Source: DASRDZ01 sp035569495
GTDB lineage: Bacteria; Chloroflexota; Dormibacteria; Aeolococcales; Aeolococcaceae
DNA length: 9,354 nucleotides
Direction of reading: 5' to 3'
NCBI GenBank assembly: GCA_035569495.1
Contig: DATMMX010000043.1
Location: forward strand, 1 to 9,354
Shown here: in pieces, positions 1 through 7,358 of the stretch
Layout of the letters: each line of letters opens with the position of its first letter
Numbering within the stretch: position 1 is the first letter of the stretch
The notes under the pieces: model-generated
Database searches by the model: none
The model's input: the letters and a program-made list of their open reading frames with translations, nothing else
Told to the model about the DNA's origin: nothing
Made by a program: the position numbers and the translations under genes

Positions 1-1765
1 TGTAGGCGTACTCGATGCGCTTGCCCTTCTCCAGCTTGTACAGGGGCGGCTGCGCCAGGAAGAGGTGGCCGCCCTTGATGAGGTCCTGGAGGTGGCGCCA
101 GAAGAAGGTGAGCAGCAGGGTGCGGATGTGCGACCCGTCGACGTCGGCGTCGACCATGAGCACGACGCGGTGGTAGCGCAGCTTCTCGATCGAGAAGTTC
201 TCGCCGAAGCCGACGCCCAGCGCCGTGATCAGGTTCTTGATCTCCTCGTTGGCGAGGATCTTGTCGGCGCGCGCCTTCTCGACGTTGAGGATCTTGCCGC
301 GCAGCGGCAGGATCGCCTGGTTGCGACGCTCGCGGCCCTGCTTGGCGGAGCCGCCTGCGGAGTCGCCCTCGACGATGAAGATCTCGCACTGCGAGGGGTC
401 GCGCTCCGAGCAGTCGGCGAGCTTGCCGGGCAGCGTCGCCGATTCCAGCAGCGACTTGCGCTGCACAAGCTCGCGTGCCCGCGCCGCCGCGTGCCGCGCC
501 CGCGCCGCCGTCAGCGACTGCTCGACGATGCGCCGTGCGTCGCCGGGGTTCTCGTCGAGATACTGCATCAGCGCGTCCGACAGCACCGCCGACACCTGGC
601 CGGCGACCTCGCTGTTGCCCAGCTTGGTCTTGGTCTGGCCCTCGAACTGGGGCTCCTGCAGCTTCACCGAGATCACCGCGGTCAGTCCGTCGCGGACGTC
701 GTCGCCGGTGAGGTTGGCGTCCTGCTCCTTGAGGACCGACGCCTTGCGCGCGTACTTGTTCAGGGTTGCGGTCAAGGCCGACCGGAACCCGGTCAGGTGC
801 GAGCCGCCCTCTTCGGTGTTGATGTTGTTGGCGTAGGTGAGGACGTGCTCGGTGAACATGGTGTTCTGGTACTGCACCGCGATCTCGACGACGTTGCCCT
901 CGATCTCGCGCTCCACGTACATCGGTCGCGCGTTGACCACGTTGCGGTTGGCGTTGAGGTGGGCCACGAACGCCTGGATGCCGCCCTCGAAGTAGAAGGT
1001 GTACTCGTAGCCGGCCTTCTCGTCGCGCAGGACGATGGTGATCGCCTTGTTGAGGAAGGCCAGCTCGCGCAGGCGGTTGGCCACGATCTCCCAGGAGAAG
1101 TCGCGCTCGGGGAAGATCTCGGGGTCGGGCCAGAAGCGCACCAGGGTGCCCTGCTTGTCGGTGCGCCCGTCTTTCTCGACCGGCGCCTGGGGCACGCCCC
1201 GCTGGTAGCTCTGGCGCCACAGCGAGCCTTCCTTGTAGACCTCGACGTCGAGCCGCTCGGCGAGCGCGTTGACGACCGACAGGCCGACGCCGTGCAGGCC
1301 GCCCGACACCTTGTAGCCGCCGCCGCCGAACTTGCCGCCGGCGTGCAGCTTGGTCAGCACCACCTCCAGCGCCGAGCGCTTCTCGGTGGGATGCATGTCG
1401 ACGGGGATGCCGCGCCCGTTGTCGAGCACCGACACCGAGCCGTCGGCGTGCAGGGTGGTGATGATCAGGTCGCAGTAGCCCGCCAGCGCCTCGTCGATGG
1501 CGTTGTCGACCAGCTCCCAGATGAGGTGGTGCAGGCCGCGCGTGTCGGTCGAGCCGATGTACATGCCGGGACGGCGGCGCACCGGCTCCAGGCCCTCGAG
1601 CACCTGGATCTGCTGCGCGCCGTAGTCGTCATCGCCCTTCTTGCGGCCGCGGCCGGACGGGGCCGGGGTGGAGGAGGGGGTGGCGTCGGCGGCGGGGGCC
1701 GGCTCGGGGGCGGCGGCGGCCTGGTCCGGGTCGAGGTCGTCGGGGCGTGCGTTGTCGTCTGTCAG
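1..1765 (-). CDS. gyrB: DNA gyrase subunit B (partial, C-terminus off the window)
   Basis: ATPase subunit of DNA gyrase, which with GyrA introduces negative supercoils using ATP. The window holds 588 codons; the family is usually about 640-680 residues, so the last part lies left of position 1. Seen in order: an acidic Ala/Pro-rich N-terminal extension (about 45 residues); the GHKL ATPase domain with RRRPGMYIGS (residues 63-72), WELVDNAIDEA (catalytic Glu84, Mg-binding Asn88) and DNGRGIP (115-121); a QTKTKLG loop; the Toprim domain with EGDSAGG (466-472) and DADVDGSH (539-546); then the AQPPLYK segment near the edge. The start is taken as CTG at 1765, preceded by GGAG with 6-nt spacing. The frame is closed by TAG at 1837-1835, and no ATG, GTG or TTG occurs before Val55, which already lies inside the conserved domain. 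No recF is found on its 5' side; the neighbour is a divergent iron transporter gene. ParE is a less likely alternative. Confidence 0.94.
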   Translation of the reverse strand, partial: MTDDNARPDDLDPDQAAAAPEPAPAADATPSSTPAPSGRGRKKGDDDYGAQQIQVLEGLEPVRRRPGMYIGSTDTRGLHHLIWELVDNAIDEALAGYCDLIITTLHADGSVSVLDNGRGIPVDMHPTEKRSALEVVLTKLHAGGKFGGGGYKVSGGLHGVGLSVVNALAERLDVEVYKEGSLWRQSYQRGVPQAPVEKDGRTDKQGTLVRFWPDPEIFPERDFSWEIVANRLRELAFLNKAITIVLRDEKAGYEYTFYFEGGIQAFVAHLNANRNVVNARPMYVEREIEGNVVEIAVQYQNTMFTEHVLTYANNINTEEGGSHLTGFRSALTATLNKYARKASVLKEQDANLTGDDVRDGLTAVISVKLQEPQFEGQTKTKLGNSEVAGQVSAVLSDALMQYLDENPGDARRIVEQSLTAARARHAAARARELVQRKSLLESATLPGKLADCSERDPSQCEIFIVEGDSAGGSAKQGRERRNQAILPLRGKILNVEKARADKILANEEIKNLITALGVGFGENFSIEKLRYHRVVLMVDADVDGSHIRTLLLTFFWRHLQDLIKGGHLFLAQPPLYKLEKGKRIEYAY

Positions 1766-1775
1766 GGGAGGCTCC
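1763..1775 (-). promoter_or_regulatory. Shine-Dalgarno and CTG start of gyrB
   Basis: On the minus strand GGAG (1775-1772) is followed by six bases and then CTG (1765-1763), giving a protein beginning (M)TDDNARPDD. This is the only near-cognate codon in the allowed stretch with a good ribosome site. ATT (1780-1778) and ACG (1786-1784) are in frame but have no such site. Non-AUG initiation at CTG is inferred. Confidence 0.6.
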
Positions 1776-1809
1776 GGAATGCGCGTTGAAGCGAGGTCAG
1801 GAGAGACAG

Positions 1810-1826
1810 CCCGCCGTGGCGGCGGG
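1810..1826 (-). repeat. GC-rich hairpin in the gyrB leader
   Basis: The arms CCCGCC (1810-1815) and GGCGGG (1821-1826) are perfect inverted repeats around a 5-base loop. The hairpin falls between the putative gyrB promoter and its start. There is no T-run, so it does not look like a terminator. It could affect leader folding, but short GC-only stems are common at this base composition. Confidence 0.3.
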
Positions 1827-1866
1827 CGAGCGTGCTAGGACGTGGAGTGAGCTTCAAACAAGACAT

Positions 1867-1875
1867 ATTCTACCA
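1867..1875 (-). promoter_or_regulatory. Extended -10 promoter element for gyrB
   Basis: On the minus strand TGG-TAGAAT (1875-1867) fits an extended -10 (TGn then TANAAT, 5 of 6 to TATAAT), in the most AT-rich patch of this intergenic region. No convincing -35 hexamer lies 16-18 bases upstream. A start near 1859-1860 would give a leader of roughly 95 nt before the gyrB CTG. Confidence 0.45.
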
Positions 1876-2073
1876 GGCCAAAGCCATGCGACGGCCCTCT
1901 CACGCGCTCTGCGGCTCGCGCCCCCCAGACGCGTGGAGGGACACGTTCGCGCCACGGAGCCCGCCACAGCGGCCGCGTCATCGCGCCATCCCCGCCCGGT
2001 CCGGGCGCCCACCCGTCCACCGGGACAGTACCCTCTGAGCACCGCCACCACCAGGCCGCCGCCCCACCCCGCC
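1876..2073. other. Intergenic region between divergent gyrB and the iron transporter gene
   Basis: This stretch holds no gene I can support. It contains a perfect short palindrome, CGCCCG-GTC-CGGGCG (1993-2007), and a weak -10-like TACCCT (2029-2034) pointing toward the rightward gene, without a recognisable -35. No clear Shine-Dalgarno lies before the ATG at 2074. The palindrome could be an operator for a metal-responsive repressor, but nothing identifies the regulator. Confidence 0.35.
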
Positions 2074-3300
2074 ATGCCCGACCAGCCCACCGACACCACC
2101 ACCCCCGCCGAGCCCGCCGCGCCACCCGGCGGCGCCGGGAACGGCCGCGCCCCCGCGCTGCCCGAGAACCCCGAGCAGCGCCGCAGGCTGATCCACCAGC
2201 TCCGCCGCAACTGGCGCGAGGAGATGCAGTCGGCCCGGCTCTACCGCACCCTCGCCCTGGGCCAGCCCGAGGGCCCGCACCGGGCGCTGCTCCTGGAGAT
2301 GTCCGGCCACGAGCTGCGCCACGCCTACCACTGGCGCCGCCGCCTCGAAGAGCTGGGCGGCGAGGCCCCCGCCGTGCGCTCCGGCCCGCGCGAGTTGATC
2401 CTCCCCGTGCTCGCCCGCGCCTTCGGCCTGCCCAGCGTGCTCAGCCTCATCGAGGGCGGCGAGTCCCGCGGCAAGCTCGACTACATCCGCCAGGCGCAGT
2501 TCCTCCCCGACAAGGCGTCGCGCGACATCGCCGGCTCGATCATCCCCGACGAGCGCCGCCACCAGGGCGCCGCGGCCCGCATGCGCGGCGACACCGCGGG
2601 CGAGGAGCGCTCCCAGCGCGGCGGCCACGTCGGCGACTTCGTCCGCGACCTCATCTTCGGCCTCAACGACGGCGTGGTCAGCAACTTCAGCCTCATCTCC
2701 GGCGTGGCCGGGGCCGACACTTCGCACAGCGTCGTGCTGCTCGCCGGCGTGGCCGGGCTGATCGCGGGTGGGGTGTCGATGGCCGCGGGCGCCTATCTCA
2801 GTAACAAGTCGCAGGCCGAGGTGGTCGCCGAGGAGGTCCGCCGCGAGGCCGAGGAGATCGACTACGCGCCCGAGGAGGAGCGCGACGAGCTGCGTCGCAT
2901 CTACCGGCTCAAGGGCTTCAGCGAGGAGGAGGTGGAGATCCTGGTCCGGCGCATCACCGCCGACCGCCAGCGCTGGCTGGAGACGCTGGTCACCGAGGAG
3001 CTCGGCCTGTCCATCAAGGGCGGCCCGCCGCCTCTGCTCGACGCCATGTTCGCCGGCGGCGGCTTCGCCATCGGCGCCCTGGTGCCCCTGCTGCCCTACC
3101 TGTTCGCCTCCGGCACCGGCGCGCTCGTCGCCGCCGCCGTCCTCAGCGTGGTCGGCCTCTTCCTCATGGGCGCGAGCAAGACGCTGGTCACCTCACGGAG
3201 CGTGGTGCGCAGCGGGATGGAGATGGTGGTGGTCGGCGTCGCCGCGGCGGCGGTGACCAACGCGGTCGGCCGCCTCATCGGCGGAGGTCACGCCGCCTAG
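2074..3300 (+). CDS. Ferritin-like/VIT1 (CCC1) fusion membrane protein, MbfA-type iron transporter
   Basis: A 408-residue protein predicted to move iron (possibly Mn) across the inner membrane; characterised MbfA relatives export iron. After a disordered Pro/Ala-rich tail (1-30) comes a rubrerythrin/ferritin-like domain (about 35-170) with candidate di-iron ligands Glu50, Glu80-x-x-His83, Glu127 or Glu130, and Glu160-x-x-His163. The VIT1/CCC1 domain begins at DLIFGLNDGVVSNFSLISG (192-210, first membrane helix). A second helix lies at about 219-242. A Glu-rich cytosolic segment follows (about 248-310, including AEEIDYAPEEER) of the type that binds metal in VIT1. Three more helices lie at about 325-345, 348-367 and 381-402. 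Domain order and length fit the family. The open frame extends upstream to 1747, but that part has low-complexity sequence and ATG 2074 is the natural start, though its ribosome site is poor. It is divergent from gyrB and convergent with the YggT gene. Metal specificity and direction are inferred from the family. Confidence 0.88.
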   Translation: MPDQPTDTTTPAEPAAPPGGAGNGRAPALPENPEQRRRLIHQLRRNWREEMQSARLYRTLALGQPEGPHRALLLEMSGHELRHAYHWRRRLEELGGEAPAVRSGPRELILPVLARAFGLPSVLSLIEGGESRGKLDYIRQAQFLPDKASRDIAGSIIPDERRHQGAAARMRGDTAGEERSQRGGHVGDFVRDLIFGLNDGVVSNFSLISGVAGADTSHSVVLLAGVAGLIAGGVSMAAGAYLSNKSQAEVVAEEVRREAEEIDYAPEEERDELRRIYRLKGFSEEEVEILVRRITADRQRWLETLVTEELGLSIKGGPPPLLDAMFAGGGFAIGALVPLLPYLFASGTGALVAAAVLSVVGLFLMGASKTLVTSRSVVRSGMEMVVVGVAAAAVTNAVGRLIGGGHAA

Positions 3301-3323
3301 CGACCCGCCGCCCGCAAGCAGCG

Positions 3324-3359
3324 AAAACCCCCGGAGCGGCGCGAATGCCACTCCAGGGG
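3324..3359 (-). terminator. Intrinsic terminator of the YggT-family gene
   Basis: The arms CCCCCGGAG (3328-3336) and CTCCAGGGG (3351-3359) pair with one C-A mismatch, and GGC/GCC inside the loop (3338-3340 with 3347-3349) extends the stem. Read on the minus strand, the hairpin is followed directly by TTTT (3327-3324), 30 nt beyond the YggT stop. The plus side lacks a T-run, so termination of the rightward transporter gene is less certain. Confidence 0.6.
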
Positions 3360-3388
3360 CGGAAGGGAGGGGGGCGAAGGAAGTCGCG

Positions 3389-3922
3389 CTAGGCGACGGC
3401 GCGCACCCTCGGCGACGCCAGGATGCGCAGGAAGGCGATGAGGATCAGGGCCGCCGCCAGGAACACCACCATGGCGATCACCGAGCTCACCTCGAGCGCG
3501 CCGCTGCCGCCGATGGCATGGTCCTGGACCATGGGACGGAACGGCGCGACCAGCGGCCCGGCGATGCCGTAGATGAAGCTGACGAACCCGGCGTCCGGGT
3601 TGGCCGCGACCGCCTTGAAGATGACCCGCAGCCCGACGATGAGCTCCGACACCAGCCACAGCAGCATCACCATCTGGCTGAGCCGGCGCACCGGGCTGAG
3701 GCCCGTGGCCACCTTGGGCTCTCCGGCGACGGCCGTCTCCGGAGCCGCGGCGGTTGCGGGTGCCGCCGTGGTGGCGACGGGCTCCTCCTTGGTCGACGCT
3801 GCCGGAGCCGTGCCCCCCCGCGACGGATTCGGGGACCAGGCGCGGCCGCTGTCCCTGCCGGCGGTCCGCGCCGCCGACACGGGCTCGCTGGTCCCGGTCG
3901 GGCGCGTGGTGACTTCTGCCAT
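3389..3922 (-). CDS. YggT-family membrane protein with long disordered N-terminus
   Basis: A 177-residue protein. Residues 1-72 are a Pro/Ala/Thr/Glu-rich, probably disordered tail. From about residue 77 it resembles a YggT unit: helix one at about 82-104 (MVMLLWLVSELIVGLRVIF), then the conserved-looking loop ANPDAGFVSFIYGIAGPLVAPF (described by positions 107-128), then helix two at about 146-167. YggT proteins are small integral membrane proteins of poorly defined function, often in division or osmotic-stress loci. Here there is one two-helix unit rather than two. ATG at 3922 has GGAGG (3937-3933) 10 nt upstream. It is divergent from ligD, sharing a 113-nt intergenic region, and ends at a terminator hairpin. 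The N-terminal tail is longer than usual for the family. Confidence 0.8.
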   Translation of the reverse strand: MAEVTTRPTGTSEPVSAARTAGRDSGRAWSPNPSRGGTAPAASTKEEPVATTAAPATAAAPETAVAGEPKVATGLSPVRRLSQMVMLLWLVSELIVGLRVIFKAVAANPDAGFVSFIYGIAGPLVAPFRPMVQDHAIGGSGALEVSSVIAMVVFLAAALILIAFLRILASPRVRAVA

Positions 3923-3961
3923 GGCGATGTGGCCTCCGCTTCCGAGCCGATCGTTGGTGGC

Positions 3962-3991
3962 ACGATAGCATTCAAGGTGTCAGCGTGTCTA
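3962..3991 (-). promoter_or_regulatory. Promoter of the YggT-family gene
   Basis: On the minus strand TAGACA (3991-3986, 5 of 6 to TTGACA), an 18-base spacer and TATCGT (3967-3962, 4 of 6), with TGC directly before it (extended -10). This predicts a start near 3955 and a leader of about 33 nt carrying the GGAGG site. Confidence 0.55.
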
Positions 3992-4023
3992 TCACATGCA
4001 GCGCCGCCGTGCGCGCCACCGGG

Positions 4024-4035
4024 TAGCCTCTGCCC
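4024..4035 (+). promoter_or_regulatory. -10 element of ligD (leaderless start)
   Basis: TAGCCT (4024-4029) ends six bases before the ATG at 4036, so transcription would start at or next to the A of the start codon. No Shine-Dalgarno is present. No good -35 is visible at the usual distance. Confidence 0.45.
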
Positions 4036-6783
4036 ATGCCCCTCGACGAGTACCGTCGCAAGCGCAACTTCGAGCGCACCCCCGAGCCGCGCGGGGGTGA
4101 GGGCGCGCAGCGGCCGGGTGCGGCGCCGGGCACGCTCTTCCCCGGCTGGGACGCGCTCCCCGCCGGGCAGCGCTTCTGTGTCCAGATGCACCGAGCCAGC
4201 CGCCTGCACTGGGACCTCCGCTTCGAGCACAACGGCGTCCTCCTCTCCTGGGCCGTGCCCAAGGGCCCGACCATGGACCCCTCGATCCGCCGCCTCGCCG
4301 TCCAGGTCGAGGACCACCCCATCGAGTACGGCGACTTCGAGGGCGTCATCCCCGAGGGCTACGGCGCCGGCACCGTCCTCCTCTGGGAAGCCGGCATCCG
4401 CGAGTGGGAGCCCGAGACCGCCGCCGACGTCGACGCCGCGCTGCGCAAGGGCGACGTCAAGTTCATCCTCCACGGCGTCAAGCTGCGCGGGCGCTTCGCC
4501 CTGGTGCGCAGCCACTCCCGCACCGGGTCCGAGAAGGACTGGCTGCTGATCAAGAAGAAGGGCGACGAGGTGGTCCCCGGCTTCGACGCCGCCGAGCACG
4601 CCTGGTCGGTGAAGACGGGCCGCACCATGGAGGAGATCGCCGCCGGTCGCGGCGCCCACGCCGAGGAGATCTGGCGCAGGCGCGACGAGCAGCTCACCGA
4701 CCTGCTCGGCGACGCCCCCCGCCACGAGCTCCCCCGCGACCTCCGCCCCATGCTCGCCGAGCCCATCGACCGCCCCTTCACCGCCGACGGCTGGGCCTGG
4801 GAGCTGAAGTACGACGGCGTCCGCGCGCTGGTGTCGGTGCGCGACGGGGCGGTGTCGGTGACCAGCCGCAAGGGCCGCGACGAGACCGCGCGCTACCCCG
4901 AGGTGCGTCGCGTCGCCGAGGCGCTGCTGCTGCGCGACGCGGTGGTGGACGGGGAGATCGTCGCCTTCGACGACGCGGGCAAGCCGTCCTTCGAACGCCT
5001 GCAGTCGCGCATCAACCTGGTGCACGACATGGACGTGGCGCGCGCCGCCGCGGCGACGCCCGTTGCCTTCGCCGCCTTCGACCTGCTCTCGGCCGATGGT
5101 CGCGATTTGCGTGACCTGCCCTTGTCGCAACGCAAACGCGCCCTGCGGGCGGTGCTGCGCGACGCCCCCGGCGTGGTGTACGTCGACGACGTGGAGCGCG
5201 AGGGCGTCGCCTTCTTCGACGCGGTCAAGGCGCAGGGATTGGAGGGTGTGGTCGGCAAGCAGGTCGCGTCGCGCTACGAGGCGGGACGGCGCGCGCGCTC
5301 GTGGGTGAAGGTGAAGGCGTGGAACACGCAGGACTGCGTCATCGCCGGCTGGACCGCGGGACGCGGCGGTCGCGGCGCGCTGGGCGCACTGGTGCTCGGC
5401 GTCTACGAGGGCGACACGCTGGTGCACGCGGGCCAGGCGGGCAGCGGCCTCGACGGGCCGACCATCCGCACCCTGCTCGACATGCTCGAACCGCTGCGCA
5501 CCGACACGTCTGCTTTGAGCACCGTGCCGCAGACCGACCAGCCGGCGGCGTGGGTGCGTCCGGAGCTGGTCTGCGAGGTGCGCTTCACCGAGTGGACCAC
5601 CTCGGGGACGATGCGGCATCCGACCTTCCTGCGCCTGCGTCCCGACGTCGCGCCACGCGACTGCGTGCGCGAACGACCGCTCGCCGCGGACACAGTTGTG
5701 GACGGCGGTGGCAAGAACGGCGCGCCGCGCAGTCACGCAAAAAATCCTCAGGCCGCGGGAGAAACGCCTCCCCGGCGTGGAAGCGCCCGATCCGCGGCCG
5801 TTCCGAGCGAGACACGTCCCCCCGTCGCGGAGTCTGTCCCCTGGCCCGGCCCCTCCGCCGAGGTGCAGGAATCCCTGCAGCGCCTGCAGTCCGCCAACCC
5901 CAACGACACCATCGACATCTGCGGCCGCACCCTCAAACTCACCAACCTCGACAAGCCCTTCTGGCCCGAGGACGGCTACACCAAGCGCGACCTCATCGCC
6001 CACTACGTCCGCTTCGGCGAGCTGATGCTCCCCTACCTCTACGACCGCCCGCTGTCGATGCAGGTCTTCCCCGACGGCATCCACGGCGCCAGCTTCTGGC
6101 GCAAGGACAAACCCAAGTACGCCCCCGACTGGATCACGAGCTGGCGCTACGAGGGCGAGGACGCCACCAAGGACTGGATCCTCCCCCGCGAGGTGGCAAC
6201 ACTCGCATGGGTCGCAAACGCCGGCGTCATCGACTTCCACCCCTGGCACTCGCGCTACGACGCGCCCTACCAGCCCGACTGGGCCGTCTTCGACCTCGAC
6301 CCTTTCGAGCCGGCAACCTTCCGCGACGTCTGTGACGTGGCCAAGCTGGTCAAGGCGGCCCTCGACCACTACGGCCTGCGCGGGCTGCCCAAGCTGAGCG
6401 GCCAGACTGGCCTGCAGATCTACGTCCCCATCCGCCGCGGCCCGACCTACGACGCGGTGCGCAAATGGGTCGAGGAGGTGGGCCGCGCCATCGGTCGCGT
6501 CGTGCCCGACCGCATCACGTGGGACTGGAGCGTGAGCAAGCGCACCGGCAAGCTGCGCATCGACTACACGCAGAACATCCTCAACAAGACGCTCGCCGGT
6601 CCCTACGCCGTCCGCCCCGCGCCGGGCGCGCCGGTGTCGATGCCGATCGCCTGGGAGGAGCTGGACGATCCCACACTGCGTCCCGACGGCTGGACCATCC
6701 GTACCGCGGAGCAGCGCGTCCGCGAGGTCGGCGACCTCTTCCGCGGCGTGCTGCGGCAGGACCAGGATCTGCCGGTAAGCTGA
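4036..6783 (+). CDS. ligD: ATP-dependent DNA ligase LigD (phosphoesterase-ligase-polymerase)
   Basis: A 915-residue NHEJ enzyme that processes, fills and seals DNA ends held by Ku. The N-terminal 3'-phosphoesterase domain (about 10-185) has His52, the H58-x-D60-x-R62 motif, His94 and Tyr98. The ligase domain (about 235-545) has the adenylated lysine in ELKYDGVR (Lys258), FDLL (348-351), EGVVGK (403-408) and WVKVK (423-427). A charged, Pro/Ala-rich linker (about 548-606) leads to the primase-type polymerase domain (about 610-912) with His735, FDLDP (Asp753, Asp755) and Asp843. By constant offset from the Pseudomonas aeruginosa enzyme, Ser788 is conserved, but the usual motif His is Gln794 (SGQTGLQ). 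The order PE-LIG-POL is that of Pseudomonas, not of Mycobacterium (POL-PE-LIG). ATG 4036 is favoured by a -10 six bases upstream. The next gene follows after 6 nt, and ku lies 2.1 kb downstream. Confidence 0.96.
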   Translation: MPLDEYRRKRNFERTPEPRGGEGAQRPGAAPGTLFPGWDALPAGQRFCVQMHRASRLHWDLRFEHNGVLLSWAVPKGPTMDPSIRRLAVQVEDHPIEYGDFEGVIPEGYGAGTVLLWEAGIREWEPETAADVDAALRKGDVKFILHGVKLRGRFALVRSHSRTGSEKDWLLIKKKGDEVVPGFDAAEHAWSVKTGRTMEEIAAGRGAHAEEIWRRRDEQLTDLLGDAPRHELPRDLRPMLAEPIDRPFTADGWAWELKYDGVRALVSVRDGAVSVTSRKGRDETARYPEVRRVAEALLLRDAVVDGEIVAFDDAGKPSFERLQSRINLVHDMDVARAAAATPVAFAAFDLLSADGRDLRDLPLSQRKRALRAVLRDAPGVVYVDDVEREGVAFFDAVKAQGLEGVVGKQVASRYEAGRRARSWVKVKAWNTQDCVIAGWTAGRGGRGALGALVLGVYEGDTLVHAGQAGSGLDGPTIRTLLDMLEPLRTDTSALSTVPQTDQPAAWVRPELVCEVRFTEWTTSGTMRHPTFLRLRPDVAPRDCVRERPLAADTVVDGGGKNGAPRSHAKNPQAAGETPPRRGSARSAAVPSETRPPVAESVPWPGPSAEVQESLQRLQSANPNDTIDICGRTLKLTNLDKPFWPEDGYTKRDLIAHYVRFGELMLPYLYDRPLSMQVFPDGIHGASFWRKDKPKYAPDWITSWRYEGEDATKDWILPREVATLAWVANAGVIDFHPWHSRYDAPYQPDWAVFDLDPFEPATFRDVCDVAKLVKAALDHYGLRGLPKLSGQTGLQIYVPIRRGPTYDAVRKWVEEVGRAIGRVVPDRITWDWSVSKRTGKLRIDYTQNILNKTLAGPYAVRPAPGAPVSMPIAWEELDDPTLRPDGWTIRTAEQRVREVGDLFRGVLRQDQDLPVS

Positions 6784-6789
6784 GCCGCC

Positions 6790-7287
6790 ATGCCGCGGCC
6801 GCTCTCGTGTCCCGTCTGCCGCATCGACCTGCCGGAGGGCGACACCCACTGTCCCCGCTGCGGGCTGCGCATCGCCGCACTGCCGCGCCGCCCCCGCCAC
6901 GCGGTCGCCGCCGATGCCAGCACCAGCGCCGCCGTCGACAGCGCCGGCGCGCCGCTGACCGTCGCCGAGGCGCTGAGTCGCGGTGCGCTGGGCGGCGTGG
7001 CCCTGGTGCTGCTCTCGGCGCTGGTCGCCCTTGTGGTGACGCGCGGCAACGCCTTCGCCGCAGGCATGAGCAATGCCACCTTCTTCGCCGGCGGGGTCAC
7101 GGTGACGGCGGCGGTGGTGCTGGGCGGACTGCGCATCCGCCGGGTGCTGGACAGCGTCGAGACGATGCGGCGTCGCGCCCTGCACGGCCCCGACCGGCTG
7201 GCCCACGACCACGTCCGGCTGGCGGTCGCCGTCGCCGGGGGGATGGCCCTGGTGGTGGCGGTGGTCCTGGCGGTGGTCGCCCACTAG
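6790..7287 (+). CDS. Zinc-ribbon membrane protein of unknown function
   Basis: A 165-residue protein. The N-terminus carries a short zinc ribbon, CPVC (Cys7, Cys10) and CPRCG (Cys21, Cys24). A polar Ala/Ser/Thr linker (about 36-60) follows, then three predicted membrane helices (about 66-84, 93-113 and 144-163), with a basic segment containing RIRR and MRRRA between helices two and three. There is no signal peptide, so the zinc ribbon is probably cytosolic. The ATG is 6 nt after the ligD stop with no clear Shine-Dalgarno, so translational coupling and cotranscription with ligD are likely. I do not recognise a specific family; zinc-ribbon plus helices is a common layout of unannotated membrane proteins. 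A role in end joining is not implied by the sequence alone. Confidence 0.8.
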   Translation: MPRPLSCPVCRIDLPEGDTHCPRCGLRIAALPRRPRHAVAADASTSAAVDSAGAPLTVAEALSRGALGGVALVLLSALVALVVTRGNAFAAGMSNATFFAGGVTVTAAVVLGGLRIRRVLDSVETMRRRALHGPDRLAHDHVRLAVAVAGGMALVVAVVLAVVAH

Positions 7288-7343
7288 CCGCCGGCGCCAT
7301 ACATCCGTGCGGGCGCCACGCTCAGAACCGGCGCGTTCCCCCG

Positions 7344-7349
7344 TACAAT
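7344..7349 (+). promoter_or_regulatory. -10 element of the HNH endonuclease gene
   Basis: TACAAT (5 of 6 to TATAAT) ends 9 nt before the ATG at 7359, implying a leader of only about 0-3 nt. The 71-nt gap after the preceding gene is otherwise GC-rich. No clear -35 is seen. Confidence 0.5.
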
Positions 7350-7358
7350 TTCTACACG

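Larger units (their letters stand above)
1762..1866 (-). other. Possible 34-codon upstream ORF whose stop overlaps the gyrB start
   Basis: A short frame begins with ATG at 1866-1864 and ends with TGA at 1764-1762. The last bases form CTGA, so its stop overlaps the proposed CTG start of gyrB in the way ATGA overlaps couple genes. The peptide is basic and Leu/Ser/Arg-rich (starts MSCLKLTPRP, ends LQRAFRSLP) and matches no family I know. Against it, the best -10 element directly abuts its ATG, so a transcript from that promoter would begin downstream of the ATG. The stop is also unrelated to any codon conservation I can test. It may be chance. Confidence 0.2.

Noticed and set aside
65..1789. 574-codon open frame on the plus strand opposite gyrB
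   Set aside because: Translation is low-complexity Val/Leu/Arg/Gly-rich with no domain, while the minus strand encodes unmistakable GyrB motifs. High-GC antisense shadow.
1747..2073. In-frame upstream extension of the iron transporter
   Set aside because: No good start codon context; Pro/Arg/Thr-rich translation without similarity to the family, and it overlaps the gyrB promoter region.
3667..7284. 1205-codon open frame on the minus strand opposite ligD
   Set aside because: Antisense to ligD and the zinc-ribbon gene; composition is typical of a shadow and it has no recognisable motif.
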